Source: Lacihabitans sp. LS3-19
GTDB lineage: Bacteria; Bacteroidota; Bacteroidia; Cytophagales; Spirosomataceae
Direction of reading: 5' to 3'
DNA: 64,000 bases
NCBI RefSeq assembly: GCF_024343575.1
Contig: NZ_RJUA01000122.1
Span: forward strand, 1 to 64,000
In this document: positions 52,724 to 61,546 of the stretch, piece by piece
Numbering within the stretch: the stretch's first letter is position 1
Layout: the number at the start of each line of letters is the position of its first letter
The notes under the pieces: model-generated
The model's database searches: none
What the model saw: only the letters and a program-made list of their open reading frames with translations
What the model was told of the DNA's origin: nothing
Translations under genes and position numbers: made by a program

Positions 52724-53102
52724 TACCTCCATTTGGGTAGATTTTATTAGAGGAAATTCAAATCAGAAAAGTGAACTGCTGCGGTCTATTTTAGAAGAAG
52801 ACAAGGATGTGTATATAAGCCCAACTATTTTCCAGGAAGTACTACAAGGAACCAAAAGCGAAAGTCAGTTCTATAGACTATCTGAATTATTAAATGCACT
52901 TAATCTACTAGAAATCAACCCATACTTAGCAACAGAAAATGCAGCACTTATTTACCAAAATCTAAGAATTAAAGGAATCACCATTAGAAAACCAAATGAT
53001 TGCTTAATAGCTTATTATGCTATGCATTTTAATTGTGATTTGGTTCAAAATGACTCAGACTTTGATTTGATTGCCAAAGAATATCCTTTGGTTTTACTGT
53101 AA
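52704..53102 (+). CDS. VapC-type PIN-domain toxin
   Basis: A 132-residue PIN-domain ribonuclease: 'LLFDTSIWVDFIRG' (Asp7), 'ISPTIFQEVLQG' (Glu43-45 region), 'RKPNDCLIAYYAMHFNCDLVQNDSDFDLIAK' with the remaining acidic residues. All four acidic positions of the metal site appear present. It cleaves RNA when released from VapB. The 20-bp overlap with the antitoxin gene indicates coupling. The LDH2-type gene starts 10 bp downstream but belongs to another pathway. Confidence 0.9.
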   Translation: MKKLLFDTSIWVDFIRGNSNQKSELLRSILEEDKDVYISPTIFQEVLQGTKSESQFYRLSELLNALNLLEINPYLATENAALIYQNLRIKGITIRKPNDCLIAYYAMHFNCDLVQNDSDFDLIAKEYPLVLL

Positions 53103-53112
53103 TTTTTAACAA

Positions 53113-54129
53113 ATGCAAAATACAAGCATAAAATATCCAGAATTAATCCAGAAACTGACCACGGTTTTCGAAACAAAAGGATTAGATTTTGAAAAGGCAG
53201 AATCTTTGGCAAGGATACTTACCGAAGGAGAACTTTTGGGACATACCACGCATGGTTTGGCCTTGGTTAAGCCATATTTGGATGAATTGGAATCAGGTCA
53301 AATGGAAACCGATGGAAGTTTTGAGATATTGAACAGCACCAACACCACTGAAACTTGGGACGGAAGATATTTGCCTGGCACTTGGCTAACCGAAAAAGCG
53401 ATAGAAAAGGCTTCCGAAATTGCAAAAAAGGAAGGAATTGGCACTGTTGTAATCCAAAAGTCGCATCACATTGCATGTTTGGCAGCTTTTTTGGAAGTGG
53501 TGGCAAGACAAAATTTAATGGTAATAATTGCATGTTCTGATCCACGAAATGCTACTGTGGCTCCTTTTGGCGGTAAAGTTCCTGTATACTCTCCCAATCC
53601 TTTGGCACTTGGAATTCCGACTGAAAGTGAGCCTATTTTGATTGACGTAAGTATGTCCACAACTGCGAATGCTGTGGTAAATCGTGCCGCTAAAAACAAT
53701 GAAAAATTAGGTGGCGATTGGCTTTTAAAACCAGACGGAACTGCCACAAATGACCCACAAACATTTTTCGAGAAGCCAGCTTCTACGGTTTTGCCTCTTG
53801 GTGGAATGGACCTAGGCTACAAAGGATTTGCATTGGGCATAATTGTAGAAGCCATGACGAGTGCATTGGGTGGCCATGGGCGTAGTGACAATCCTGAGCG
53901 ATGGGGAGCATCCGTATTTGTACAAGTTATAGATCCAAGTAAGTTTTCCGGAGAAAATTATTTTTTAAAAGAAATGCAGTTTTTCAAAAACGCTTGTCTA
54001 GCGAGCACACCTTTAAATGAGAAAAATCCTGTGAGAATGCCAGGTGAAAAAGGTTTGGAAAGAAAGAAATGGAATCTTGAAAACGGCATGGCTTTAAATG
54101 AAGAATTTAAGAATTTAATCTCATTTTAA
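53113..54129 (+). CDS. Malate/L-lactate dehydrogenase (LDH2) family oxidoreductase
   Basis: A 338-residue protein of the LDH2/MDH2 family of NAD(P)H-dependent oxidoreductases: 'EGELLGHTTHGLALVKPYL', 'VVIQKSHHIACLAAFLEV', 'ATVAPFGGKVPVYSPNPLALGIPTE', 'LGGMDLGYKGFALGIIVEAMTSALGGHG'. His and Asp of the active site are in the HTTHG and SHH segments. The family includes YiaK-type 2,3-diketo-L-gulonate reductase and 2-oxo acid reductases, so a role in sugar-acid breakdown fits the neighbourhood. It starts 10 bp after vapC, probably by chance. Confidence 0.9.
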   Translation: MQNTSIKYPELIQKLTTVFETKGLDFEKAESLARILTEGELLGHTTHGLALVKPYLDELESGQMETDGSFEILNSTNTTETWDGRYLPGTWLTEKAIEKASEIAKKEGIGTVVIQKSHHIACLAAFLEVVARQNLMVIIACSDPRNATVAPFGGKVPVYSPNPLALGIPTESEPILIDVSMSTTANAVVNRAAKNNEKLGGDWLLKPDGTATNDPQTFFEKPASTVLPLGGMDLGYKGFALGIIVEAMTSALGGHGRSDNPERWGASVFVQVIDPSKFSGENYFLKEMQFFKNACLASTPLNEKNPVRMPGEKGLERKKWNLENGMALNEEFKNLISF

Positions 54130-54292
54130 TACTTTCACAAAAATAAATATTTGAATACAAGCGATTTGGACAGAATCGAGCCAAATTGGTTCTAATTATG
54201 CTTAAAATTTCAAAAAAAATTTTAAGGTAAAATTAAGTACCTAAAAAAACTAAACAGATTATATAGACGTACTTTTATTAAAAACCAATAAT

Positions 54293-54751
54293 ATGAAGTA
54301 TTTCGTTCTATTCTTTTTATTCATCACAATAAGTGCTTCTGCACAATACAAATATGCTGTCGGTGCGAGATTTGACAGAACTGCTGGTCTAACTTTCAAA
54401 ATCAACAAAGGCAGAGGCCCTGGTGCTGAAATATTACTCAACGGATTTGGAAATGGCTTAAAAGCGACTGCATTAGCAGAATGGCACGAGAAAGCATTTT
54501 CAACAGGGCAGTGGCGTTGGTATTACGGCTTTGGAGGTCACATGGGTGTTGCTTCAAATTACCATAAAAGATACTATGATGACAATTACATTCAGGTTGG
54601 AGCCGATGGGATTTTGGGCCTAGAGCATACGTTTACCGAAATTCCTTTAAATATTAGTCTAGACTGGAAACCAGAATTTAACTTTGTAAACAATACAGGC
54701 CTTTACCTTCCAAACTTTGGCCTTTCTTTACGATATGCTATTACGAAATGA
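54293..54751 (+). CDS. Secreted small beta-barrel protein
   Basis: A 152-residue protein with signal peptide MKYFVLFFLFITISASAQ followed by antiparallel strands ('YAVGARFDRTAGLTFKI', 'GLKATALAEWHEKAF', 'WRWYYGFGGHMGVASNY', 'LYLPNFGLSLRYAITK'). The pattern is that of a small outer-membrane barrel; no named family. Own terminator downstream. Confidence 0.7.
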   Translation: MKYFVLFFLFITISASAQYKYAVGARFDRTAGLTFKINKGRGPGAEILLNGFGNGLKATALAEWHEKAFSTGQWRWYYGFGGHMGVASNYHKRYYDDNYIQVGADGILGLEHTFTEIPLNISLDWKPEFNFVNNTGLYLPNFGLSLRYAITK

Positions 54752-54755
54752 TTTA

Positions 54756-54797
54756 AAAAAGCACATTTAACATAATGTTTTTTGTGCTTTTTCTTTT
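54756..54797 (+). terminator. Hairpin terminator
   Basis: AAAAAGCACA (54756-54765) and TGTGCTTTTT (54783-54792) form a 10-bp stem with a 17-nt loop followed by CTTTTT. Confidence 0.8.
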
Positions 54798-54829
54798 TAA
54801 AACAATAAAATCAATTTCGGAGAATTGAT

Positions 54830-56179
54830 TTACTTTTTCAACTGAATTGAGCTATCATTAATTTCGAAAGTGTTGTTATTCAGCAAATTGAGAATTTCTG
54901 ATGCTGCTAATATAGTTGGGCCGTATCCATGAGCAGCAAATGGACTGACTGGGCGATGGTAATAAAAAGCAGAGTCAAACCCCATGCCTGTGCCTACACA
55001 TGTGCCTTCCACTTGACCTTTGTCATTGATTTTGGTTGAGATGGCATTCCAGCCTAAAATCGCCATTGGCGAATAGGCCATTTTGTCTATCCAACCCTTG
55101 TTGATAGCATGAGCAATGCAATACGTATAAATGGCGGTTGCTGAAGTCTCCAAATATGAATCTTCTTTGTCTAATAATTGATGCCAAAATCCAAAACCAG
55201 ACTGGTATTTTGCTAAGCCTCTTATGTGGTCATTCAACATTTTCAATACTATTGGACGGCCTGGGTGGTTTTCTGGCAACACATCCAAAACTTCTATTTT
55301 TGTCAAAATCGCCCACCCGTTTGCCCTTGCCCAGTGAAACTGAGGATGTTCTTTCATACCCTGTATCCAGCCATGCATATATACACCTTTTTCTTTGTTA
55401 AACATCTTATTATGAAACAATTGAATCTGTTTTACTGCTTCGTCATAATATTTTTTATCGCCCGTAAACTTTCCCATATTGGCAATGGCGGGCACGCCCA
55501 TAAAAAGATCATCCAGCCAAAGTGCATCTGCTTGTGGACGCATACGAGCGAGGGTTCCGTCTTTGAGTCTGTGTTCTTTTTTCATGATATAATCTATATG
55601 CGTATCAATCAAAAGTTTAGCGTCAAGTGTTTCGCCACTCATTTTAGTTTTTAAAATGGCCGTACACATTGCTCCACAATCGTCCAATGCTTTTGGGCTA
55701 ATCAGTCCCCTCAAAGGACCTGCGGTAGCCCAATCGGCATGTTCTTCAGATGTTTTTTTGAAATATGGGGCAGCATTGGCTATGAATTTCAATCTTTCTA
55801 AGGAGTAATTTTTGTACTTATCTTCGCCAGTCGCTTTGCTGGCAGCCAACATAGCTGCGTAGGTAACACCCCATTCATAGCTTACCAAACGATAGTCACC
55901 TTTTTTTAAAGCAGTTGTACCTGATATTCTCGACAAATCAGTAATTTCTTCTCCCGTTTTAGAATCCACAAATGCCATTGGAGTGACACCATTAAGATAG
56001 TTGTAAACTCTATCTAAAGATGCTTTCACGTCCTCAACTTTAGGTATTCCATAAGGAACAGGATAGTCTGGCTGGAGCAAATGGAGAGGAGTATTGCTGT
56101 CGTTGGCATTGGTTACATTTCGTTGGGCGAATGAAGCTAGAGATAAGAATAAAGTGGTAATTAAAAAGGTAATTTTCAT
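54830..56179 (-). CDS. GH88/GH105-family unsaturated uronyl hydrolase
   Basis: A 449-residue secreted enzyme (signal MKITFLITTLFLSLASFAQ) of the GH105 group: 'YRLVSYEWGVTYAAMLAASKATG', 'RGLISPKALDDCGAMCTAIL', 'ADALWLDDLFMGVPAIANMGKF', 'FHWARANGWAILTKIEVLDVLPENHPG', 'YLETSATAIYTYCIAHAINKGW'. Acidic residues sit in the LDDC and WLDDLFM segments. It differs from the enzyme at 39.5 kb in length and motifs and from the one at 59.3 kb in lacking an extra C-terminal domain, suggesting different oligosaccharide preferences. Confidence 0.9.
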   Translation of the reverse strand: MKITFLITTLFLSLASFAQRNVTNANDSNTPLHLLQPDYPVPYGIPKVEDVKASLDRVYNYLNGVTPMAFVDSKTGEEITDLSRISGTTALKKGDYRLVSYEWGVTYAAMLAASKATGEDKYKNYSLERLKFIANAAPYFKKTSEEHADWATAGPLRGLISPKALDDCGAMCTAILKTKMSGETLDAKLLIDTHIDYIMKKEHRLKDGTLARMRPQADALWLDDLFMGVPAIANMGKFTGDKKYYDEAVKQIQLFHNKMFNKEKGVYMHGWIQGMKEHPQFHWARANGWAILTKIEVLDVLPENHPGRPIVLKMLNDHIRGLAKYQSGFGFWHQLLDKEDSYLETSATAIYTYCIAHAINKGWIDKMAYSPMAILGWNAISTKINDKGQVEGTCVGTGMGFDSAFYYHRPVSPFAAHGYGPTILAASEILNLLNNNTFEINDSSIQLKK

Positions 56180-56427
56180 TTTTCAAAAATGATATTTTGA
56201 TTATTTATTAATTTAAATTTAAAGATTTATGCTGAGCATTTCTAGACTTATTGATTTCAATTTCATTCAGTTTAATATCAAAATTTAATAATGCTTGCTG
56301 TAACTATAAAATCTTTTCGAGCACTTCAATTTTTGACTTATAAAAAACAAATGAAGAAGTGAAAGAAGGTCTCGAAAAAAACGCCTCGCATTATTCATTA
56401 AATTTGGAACATTTCAGATGACGCATC
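56180..56427. other. Intergenic region between GH105 and rhaM genes
   Basis: About 400 bases separate the two minus-strand genes. Apart from the palindromic repeat at 56428-56476 no gene or terminator was recognised. Confidence 0.5.
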
Positions 56428-56476
56428 TCGCCTACGCTCGATGAGACAAGCTTTGTCAGTTCGAGGGAAGTCGAGT
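56428..56476. repeat. Palindromic intergenic repeat (REP-like)
   Basis: CTCGCCTACGCTCGA (56428-56442) and TTCGAGGGAAGTCGAG (56461-56476) are imperfectly complementary, and an inner hairpin GACAA/TTGTC (56446-56450 / 56454-56458) lies between. Units of the form 'CTCGA..GCGCTCGA...TTCGAG..AAGTCGAG' are dispersed between genes in many Bacteroidota genomes. Confidence 0.6.
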
Positions 56477-56578
56477 ATATGTCTTAAATTTTTCTTTTAA
56501 TTAAAACCATTTCAGCATGAACATATAATATGACAAAATAAGTTGAAACCAAAATGAGATTTTTACTTATTTGTGAAA

Positions 56579-56893
56579 CTATGCCATATAAAACACATCC
56601 TTCAAACTCACGCTAACTGGCGAATTATCTGGATTTGTTTCCATAATGTCAGCCATATAAGCCCACCATTTTTTCATGATTTCCGTTTTGGGAAGTCCGT
56701 CCATTTGGGCTTCATCTTCTACTCTTAAAACTCCAAAAAGCGAGAGACTGTCTTCATCTAAAAATATAGAATAATCAGAAATACCATGTTGATGCAACAA
56801 ATCCACTAACTCTGGCCAGATTTCATCATGTCGTTTTTTATATTCTTCTACTTTTCCCGGGAAAAGCTTCATTTTGAAGGCTAGTCTTTTCAT
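56579..56893 (-). CDS. rhaM: L-rhamnose mutarotase
   Basis: A 104-residue protein matching RhaM: 'RLAFKMKLFPGKVEEYKKRHDEIWPELVDLLHQHGISDYSIFLDED', 'LFGVLRVED', 'MKKWWAYMADIMETNPDNSPVSVSLKDVFYM'. The His/Tyr/Trp residues of the active site (HDEIWPE, DYSIF, WW) are present. It interconverts alpha- and beta-L-rhamnose, released from rhamnogalacturonan I. It is divergent from the GntR-type regulator gene, with the 14-bp operator-like motif in between. Confidence 0.95.
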   Translation of the reverse strand: MKRLAFKMKLFPGKVEEYKKRHDEIWPELVDLLHQHGISDYSIFLDEDSLSLFGVLRVEDEAQMDGLPKTEIMKKWWAYMADIMETNPDNSPVSVSLKDVFYMA

Positions 56894-56971
56894 TTTGGTT
56901 GATTTTTAAGGCAATTTAATAGGTTTTTCTACTTTTCAAATCCTGTACTCTTCAGTATTTATCGAAAATCT

Positions 56972-56985
56972 ACGGGAACGATTGC
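56972..56985. promoter_or_regulatory. ACGGGAACGATTGC motif, copy 1
   Basis: The 14-mer ACGGGAACGATTGC lies between the divergent rhaM and GntR-type regulator genes and is repeated exactly at 62965-62978 between another divergent pair. A good candidate for the binding site of the regulator encoded at 57074. Confidence 0.65.
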
Positions 56986-57073
56986 AAAGAAAATATCTAA
57001 AAAGACAGTGCAGGAGACCTCTTTTCGAAAAAAATCATTAATTTGTAGAAACATTAACGCCGAATAATATTGA

Positions 57074-58093
57074 ATGAAAAACGCCAGTAGACTTCTACCC
57101 ATCAATGATAAAGACAAAATGCCAAAATACAAGCAGATTGTTAATGGTATAGTGAACGAGATTGAACGGGGACATTATAAAAATGGAGATCAACTGATGT
57201 CAATCACTGAACTTAGTATTGAATATTTACTTTCGAGAGACACTGTTGAGAAAGCATATAGAGAACTAAAAAAACTGGGTTTTATAGAGTCCGTGCACGG
57301 CAAAGGGTATTTTGTAAAGTCCCATAACGAAACGAAAATGCGTGTTTTGTTAGTAATGAACAAAATGAGCTCTTATAAAAAAATCATCTATTATGCTCTC
57401 TTAAAAGGTCTAGATGAAAATGGAATAGTTGATTTACAGATTCATAATTATTCTTCAGAATCTTTGGATGATATTATTGTAAGAAATTTGGGCAAATACA
57501 ATTACTATGTAATCATGCCACATTTTTTGGAAAACAAAGATATTTACCTACCAATTTTAGAAAAAATACCTAGAAACGAATTGATTTTATTGGATAAATA
57601 TATTCCTGAATTCAAAGATGTTCCTACTATTTATCAGGATTTTGAGCAGGATATATTTTCAGCTTTTGAAAAGAACATTTCCGAAATAAAAAAATACGAT
57701 AATCTGTTTTTGGTTTTTCCTGACGACGGAAATTACCCTGCCGAAATAATGAAAGGATTTAGAACCTTTTGTGCCTATAATAACCTTTCTGCTAGCGTTT
57801 TTTCTTCTGTCGAAGCTGCTCTAGAAAACTTCGTAACGAATACGCTTTACGTGGTGATTGAAGAAAATGACTTAGCGGATGCTATAAAATTTGCCAAGAA
57901 AAACCAGAAAACTATAGGACAAGAATTGGGTATAATCTCTTTTAATGAAACTACACTAAAAGAAGTTTTGGATATAACAGTAATCACCACAGATTTTGAA
58001 GCTATGGGCAAGCGAGCTGCAGAAATTATTCTTGAGAAAAAACATGTTCTCGAAAAAAATCCTTTCTATTTTATCAATCGAGGTTCGGCTTAG
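57074..58093 (+). CDS. GntR-type regulator with periplasmic-binding-protein-like sensor domain
   Basis: A 339-residue regulator. Residues 15-85 are a GntR winged helix ('PKYKQIVNGIVNEIERGHYKNGDQLMSITELSIEYLLSRDTVEKAYRELKKLGFIESVHGKGYFV'); the rest is a LacI/PBP1-like ligand-binding domain ('MRVLLVMNKMSSYKKIIYYALLKGLDENG', 'ELGIISFNETTLKEVLDITVITTDFEAMGKRAAEIIL'). This GntR-plus-LacI architecture senses sugars. Divergent from rhaM and convergent with the pectinesterase gene (20 bp overlap), so a rhamnose or uronate ligand is likely. It probably regulates itself, rhaM and the 62.7-kb operon. Confidence 0.88.
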   Translation: MKNASRLLPINDKDKMPKYKQIVNGIVNEIERGHYKNGDQLMSITELSIEYLLSRDTVEKAYRELKKLGFIESVHGKGYFVKSHNETKMRVLLVMNKMSSYKKIIYYALLKGLDENGIVDLQIHNYSSESLDDIIVRNLGKYNYYVIMPHFLENKDIYLPILEKIPRNELILLDKYIPEFKDVPTIYQDFEQDIFSAFEKNISEIKKYDNLFLVFPDDGNYPAEIMKGFRTFCAYNNLSASVFSSVEAALENFVTNTLYVVIEENDLADAIKFAKKNQKTIGQELGIISFNETTLKEVLDITVITTDFEAMGKRAAEIILEKKHVLEKNPFYFINRGSA

Positions 58094-59129
58094 ACCAGTT
58101 ATTGCCAAATACTTTCTTGAAACTTAAGTCTTTTTTCTTTAGATGGGTATTGTTGCCAAACCAAGCAAAATCTCCACCGTCTCTGTGACAGTTTTTGTAA
58201 TAAATCCTATGTCCCCATTGGAGTTTTCTATCGCCAGATTGATAAATTTCGGCGTCGGCCATCTTTTTTGAAAACTTACAATCCAACAAAAACATTTGGG
58301 CTTCTCGGTGATATCGCCCTAGCTTAAAACCTTCGTCGCCTTCAAAAGTACAATTGACCAAAACCGTCTTGTCGCTCTCTTTGGATGAACCATCATGCCA
58401 AATGGCCGCACTCATATTGTGACAAATAAATTTAGAATCTTCGATAAGAGCATTTCCACGAGGACAATACAAATCTACATGACCTTCAATTTCGCAGTTT
58501 TTAAAATAATACATACCTCCGTCTACATCCCAGGGACTTACAGTATCTCCACCGCCTGAGCGAAATGTACAAGAAATGAATGACAACCGAGTAGCTCCCG
58601 GCATAGATCTTAAAGCAAACTGATGACCGTCTTTTCTGACGATTTTCTCACCCTCTTTTTCTCCTTGTTCACGCGGTAAGGCATAGTTTTGAACTGTTGA
58701 AAGATTGACTTTCCCTGCTTCATTCAAACATACAATCGATGTATCTCCTTTTGCCTTAAATCCATAATCATTGATAACTGTAAGATTTTCAAATACCACA
58801 TCTGAGGCCATCACATTGATAGTAGCAGCACCATAATCATTCGGATTTTCGCAACGCCAAATATCTCGAGCTTGGGTAAATTCAATAATAACTCCTTCAC
58901 GAGTTTCGCCCTTTAGTCGGAGATGATGACGGGCTACATCTATATAAAGCTTTTCATTATATGTGCCGTTTTTTATCAGTATAGTTTTGTACTTATTCGC
59001 CTCAGGTTTGTAACTCTCAATGGCTTTTTGGATTGAAGTAAAATCTCCAGTTCCATCTTTTGCTACGACGATCGTTTGTCCTTTTAATTCAAGAGATAGA
59101 AGTATTAGAAGTGTTAATATGTATTTCAT
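58074..59129 (-). CDS. Pectinesterase (CE8)
   Basis: A 351-residue protein from the ATG at 59129 (MKYILTLLILLSLELKGQ signal); the frame starts 8 codons earlier but the later Met gives the proper signal peptide. Beta-helix CE8 features: 'VVAKDGTGDFTSIQKAIESY', 'TILIKNGTYNEKL', 'DGHQFALRSMPGATRLSFISCTFRSG', 'CEIEGHVDLYCPRGNALIED' with the catalytic Asp in GHVD. It removes methyl esters from homogalacturonan. Its 3' end overlaps the regulator gene's 3' end. Confidence 0.93.
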   Translation of the reverse strand: MKYILTLLILLSLELKGQTIVVAKDGTGDFTSIQKAIESYKPEANKYKTILIKNGTYNEKLYIDVARHHLRLKGETREGVIIEFTQARDIWRCENPNDYGAATINVMASDVVFENLTVINDYGFKAKGDTSIVCLNEAGKVNLSTVQNYALPREQGEKEGEKIVRKDGHQFALRSMPGATRLSFISCTFRSGGGDTVSPWDVDGGMYYFKNCEIEGHVDLYCPRGNALIEDSKFICHNMSAAIWHDGSSKESDKTVLVNCTFEGDEGFKLGRYHREAQMFLLDCKFSKKMADAEIYQSGDRKLQWGHRIYYKNCHRDGGDFAWFGNNTHLKKKDLSFKKVFGNNWSKPNLD

Positions 59130-59178
59130 ATTAAATTTTATTGTGGTTGGCACACAGATGATTCGAATTTAAAAAATA

Positions 59179-59237
59179 ACACAGATTAACACTGATTTTA
59201 ATCTATCAAGATAAAACCAATTCGTGTTAATCTGTGT
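59179..59237 (-). terminator. Long inverted repeat, probable terminator of the 59.3-kb gene
   Basis: ACACAGATTAACAC (59179-59192) and GTGTTAATCTGTGT (59224-59237) are perfectly complementary over 14 bp with a 31-nt loop. On the minus strand the stem is followed by TTATTTTTTAAA. The 'GTGTTAATCTGTG' sequence is also a dispersed intergenic repeat in several bacterial genomes. Confidence 0.65.
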
Positions 59238-59250
59238 CTTAAAAAATGCA

Positions 59251-61146
59251 TTACTTATTCAAAACCCATTTGGCCAAGTCTTTGGCTGCTTGATAGTTCT
59301 GATATTCTTTTGGTATTCTTCGGCCATCAACATATTCGTTGTACAGCCATGGATCACCTATAACAAAAACTCGACCTTTGCCAAAGTTAGTAGCTGCCAT
59401 TATCACATCTCCACCTTCTTCAATTACGGGATATGCATTTCCGCTCAATTGTAAGGTTACCAATTCTTTAACATATACTTTTTCCGTATTGGGGAAAATC
59501 TTATTTCCCGCTGGAATATCCAATTTCCCTTGGTGCCATTCCATTCCTTGCACCATATTTCGGCTTTTTCCAGTAAATGCTATACCAAAAGCTTTAGATA
59601 ATTCATTCAATTTCGGGATTTCACAATTGGCCGTATCATTCGCCATAAGTACCAAAGTACCGCCATTATTTACCCAAGTTTTTATTTCTTTTATGTCTTT
59701 TGGAGCGACATAATTTGGTGAAGCAGTTTCTTTTTTAGTATCAGGATCCACAATGATATACACGTTTACCCCTTTTAAATTTGCAGCAGTGGGCTGGCCT
59801 TTTAAGGCTTTAAGTTTTGCTCCGTAGTTTTGAAAAATCTCTCCCCACCACAAAAAACCAGAATGTTGGGTGTCTTCCCACACATAATGAAACTGTTCCG
59901 AATCTCCATTCCAATCCTTCCTAAACTCGTGGTTGAAATGATAATCCAAAGCCACCGTTTGATTTTTGGCCAATTGATTTTCTTCTGCTATTTCCATTTC
60001 GACACTTGCGAAAATAAACGAACCAACACCTTTTAAATCATTCTTACGCAAAGGTTCACCGATATAATATTCGAAAGTACCGTCTCGGTATGGATTGCCA
60101 CCAAGGCCTCCAACAGAAACTGTTTTCTCTAAAGCCAAACTTCCGTCCGGCTCGGTAATTACAAACTCTTTCAAAATACCTTTGTAGCCCTTTTTAGCAG
60201 AGAAAAGATAGTTTTGGGACAAATAACCTTTGCGAACACCTTTTGCCAAAGCATAAACAAACATACAAGATGTAGAGGCTTCTAAATAATTGCCTTCTTT
60301 GTTACCCAAAGCCGTCATTTGATACCAAACACCAGTTTTTTGATCTTGGTATTTTACCAATGCTGGAGCTAATCTTTGCAAATATTTTATAAGATTTGGC
60401 CTTGCTGGGTGATTTTCAGGAAAATAATCTAAAACCTCAACCAAAGCCATAGCATACCAGCCAATGCTTCTGCCCCAAAAATGTGGTGACAGGCCAGTTT
60501 TCTTGTCCGCCCATTGCTGCTCTTTTGACTCATCATAGCCATGATATATCAAACCAGTTTTTGGGTCCACCATATATTTTTCTACCATAGCAAACTGCTT
60601 GGCGATGTGGTCAAAATGCTCAGGATGTTTGAATATTTTGGCATATTCAGCCGAGAAAGGCTCAGCCATAAACAAGCCATCTAGCCAAATCTGATTGGGA
60701 TATCTAAGCTTATGCCAATAAGCACCTTCTTTGTTTTTGGGTTGATTCTCCAACTGTGACCAAAGAATATCAGCTGCCTTTTTGTATTTTTCTTTCTTTT
60801 GCTGAGACTGATGCGATATCATCAGCAAAGCTCTACCAGAATTAATATTATCGAGATTGTAATCTTCTATTTTATAGGTTTTCATAGAACCGTCTTCGTT
60901 TACAAAGCGATTCATATCGGCTAATATATATTCGTAATATTTGGCATCCGCATTCCTATGCCATACTTTTTCTAGAGCCTTGAGCATAAATCCTTGTTCA
61001 TAATCCCATGTAGATTTTACTCGAGGTTTTACAACAATTGAATCGGGATACCAGGCCATAAAAGCATCTGCCATCTGTTGAGAATAGGGCTTTTGTGCAA
61101 TTCCAAATTGCGAAACTAGTAAGAAATAAAAAATGTACTTTTTCAT
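59251..61146 (-). CDS. GH105 hydrolase with a C-terminal GATase-like domain
   Basis: A 631-residue secreted protein (signal MKKYIFYFLLVSQFGIAQ). Residues about 20-370 are GH105: 'WDYEQGFMLKALEKVWHR', 'YPNQIWLDGLFMAEPFSAEYAKIF', 'SPHFWGRSIGWYAMALVEVLDYFPENHPARP', 'YLEASTSCMFVYALAKGVRKGYL'. Residues about 395-631 form an additional domain ('VNVYIIVDPDTKKETASPNYVAPKDIKEIKTWVNNGGTLVLMAND', 'GKGRVFVIGDPWLYNEYVDG') resembling DUF4350/glutamine-amidotransferase-like folds. It probably releases unsaturated galacturonate from rhamnogalacturonan oligosaccharides. Confidence 0.9.
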   Translation of the reverse strand: MKKYIFYFLLVSQFGIAQKPYSQQMADAFMAWYPDSIVVKPRVKSTWDYEQGFMLKALEKVWHRNADAKYYEYILADMNRFVNEDGSMKTYKIEDYNLDNINSGRALLMISHQSQQKKEKYKKAADILWSQLENQPKNKEGAYWHKLRYPNQIWLDGLFMAEPFSAEYAKIFKHPEHFDHIAKQFAMVEKYMVDPKTGLIYHGYDESKEQQWADKKTGLSPHFWGRSIGWYAMALVEVLDYFPENHPARPNLIKYLQRLAPALVKYQDQKTGVWYQMTALGNKEGNYLEASTSCMFVYALAKGVRKGYLSQNYLFSAKKGYKGILKEFVITEPDGSLALEKTVSVGGLGGNPYRDGTFEYYIGEPLRKNDLKGVGSFIFASVEMEIAEENQLAKNQTVALDYHFNHEFRKDWNGDSEQFHYVWEDTQHSGFLWWGEIFQNYGAKLKALKGQPTAANLKGVNVYIIVDPDTKKETASPNYVAPKDIKEIKTWVNNGGTLVLMANDTANCEIPKLNELSKAFGIAFTGKSRNMVQGMEWHQGKLDIPAGNKIFPNTEKVYVKELVTLQLSGNAYPVIEEGGDVIMAATNFGKGRVFVIGDPWLYNEYVDGRRIPKEYQNYQAAKDLAKWVLNK

Positions 61147-61219
61147 TGTTATTTTTTGAATAAAGCCTAAAATAAAATTGGCTACTTTTTAAAATACTTA
61201 GGTTAATTAATATACTTGA

Positions 61220-61546
61220 TTAAAGAAAATCTTCTCTTAAAGGGTGAAAAACATCTATCAGCTCGCCATCTTCTAGACAAACTGCACCATGCACTAAGTC
61301 ACTTGGCACAAAATAAACATCCCCTCCTTTTAATGTTTTGGTTTTTCCGTTAATTGTAATGTCGAACATTCCACTGGCAACATAACTCGCCTGCGTATGT
61401 GGGTGGCTGTGCATAGCACCAATCCCACCAGCTTCGAAAGCAACTTTCACAACCATCATTTGGTCGTCATAAGCCATTACTTTTCGTTTAATTCCTCCTC
61501 CCAAATCAACCCACTCAATTGAGCTGTCTTCTATTAATGTGTTCAT
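61220..61546 (-). CDS. kdgF: Cupin KdgF, unsaturated uronate ring-opening
   Basis: A 108-residue cupin matching KdgF: 'GGIGAMHSHPHTQASYVASGMFDITINGKTKTLKGGDVYFVPSDLVHGAVCLEDGELIDVFHPLREDFL', with metal ligands in HSHPHTQ and LVHG. KdgF converts 4,5-unsaturated galacturonate or mannuronate into the linear 5-keto-4-deoxyuronate for the KduI/KduD route. Its ATG overlaps the stop of the upstream esterase gene (ATGA), so the two are coupled. Confidence 0.93.
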   Translation of the reverse strand: MNTLIEDSSIEWVDLGGGIKRKVMAYDDQMMVVKVAFEAGGIGAMHSHPHTQASYVASGMFDITINGKTKTLKGGDVYFVPSDLVHGAVCLEDGELIDVFHPLREDFL

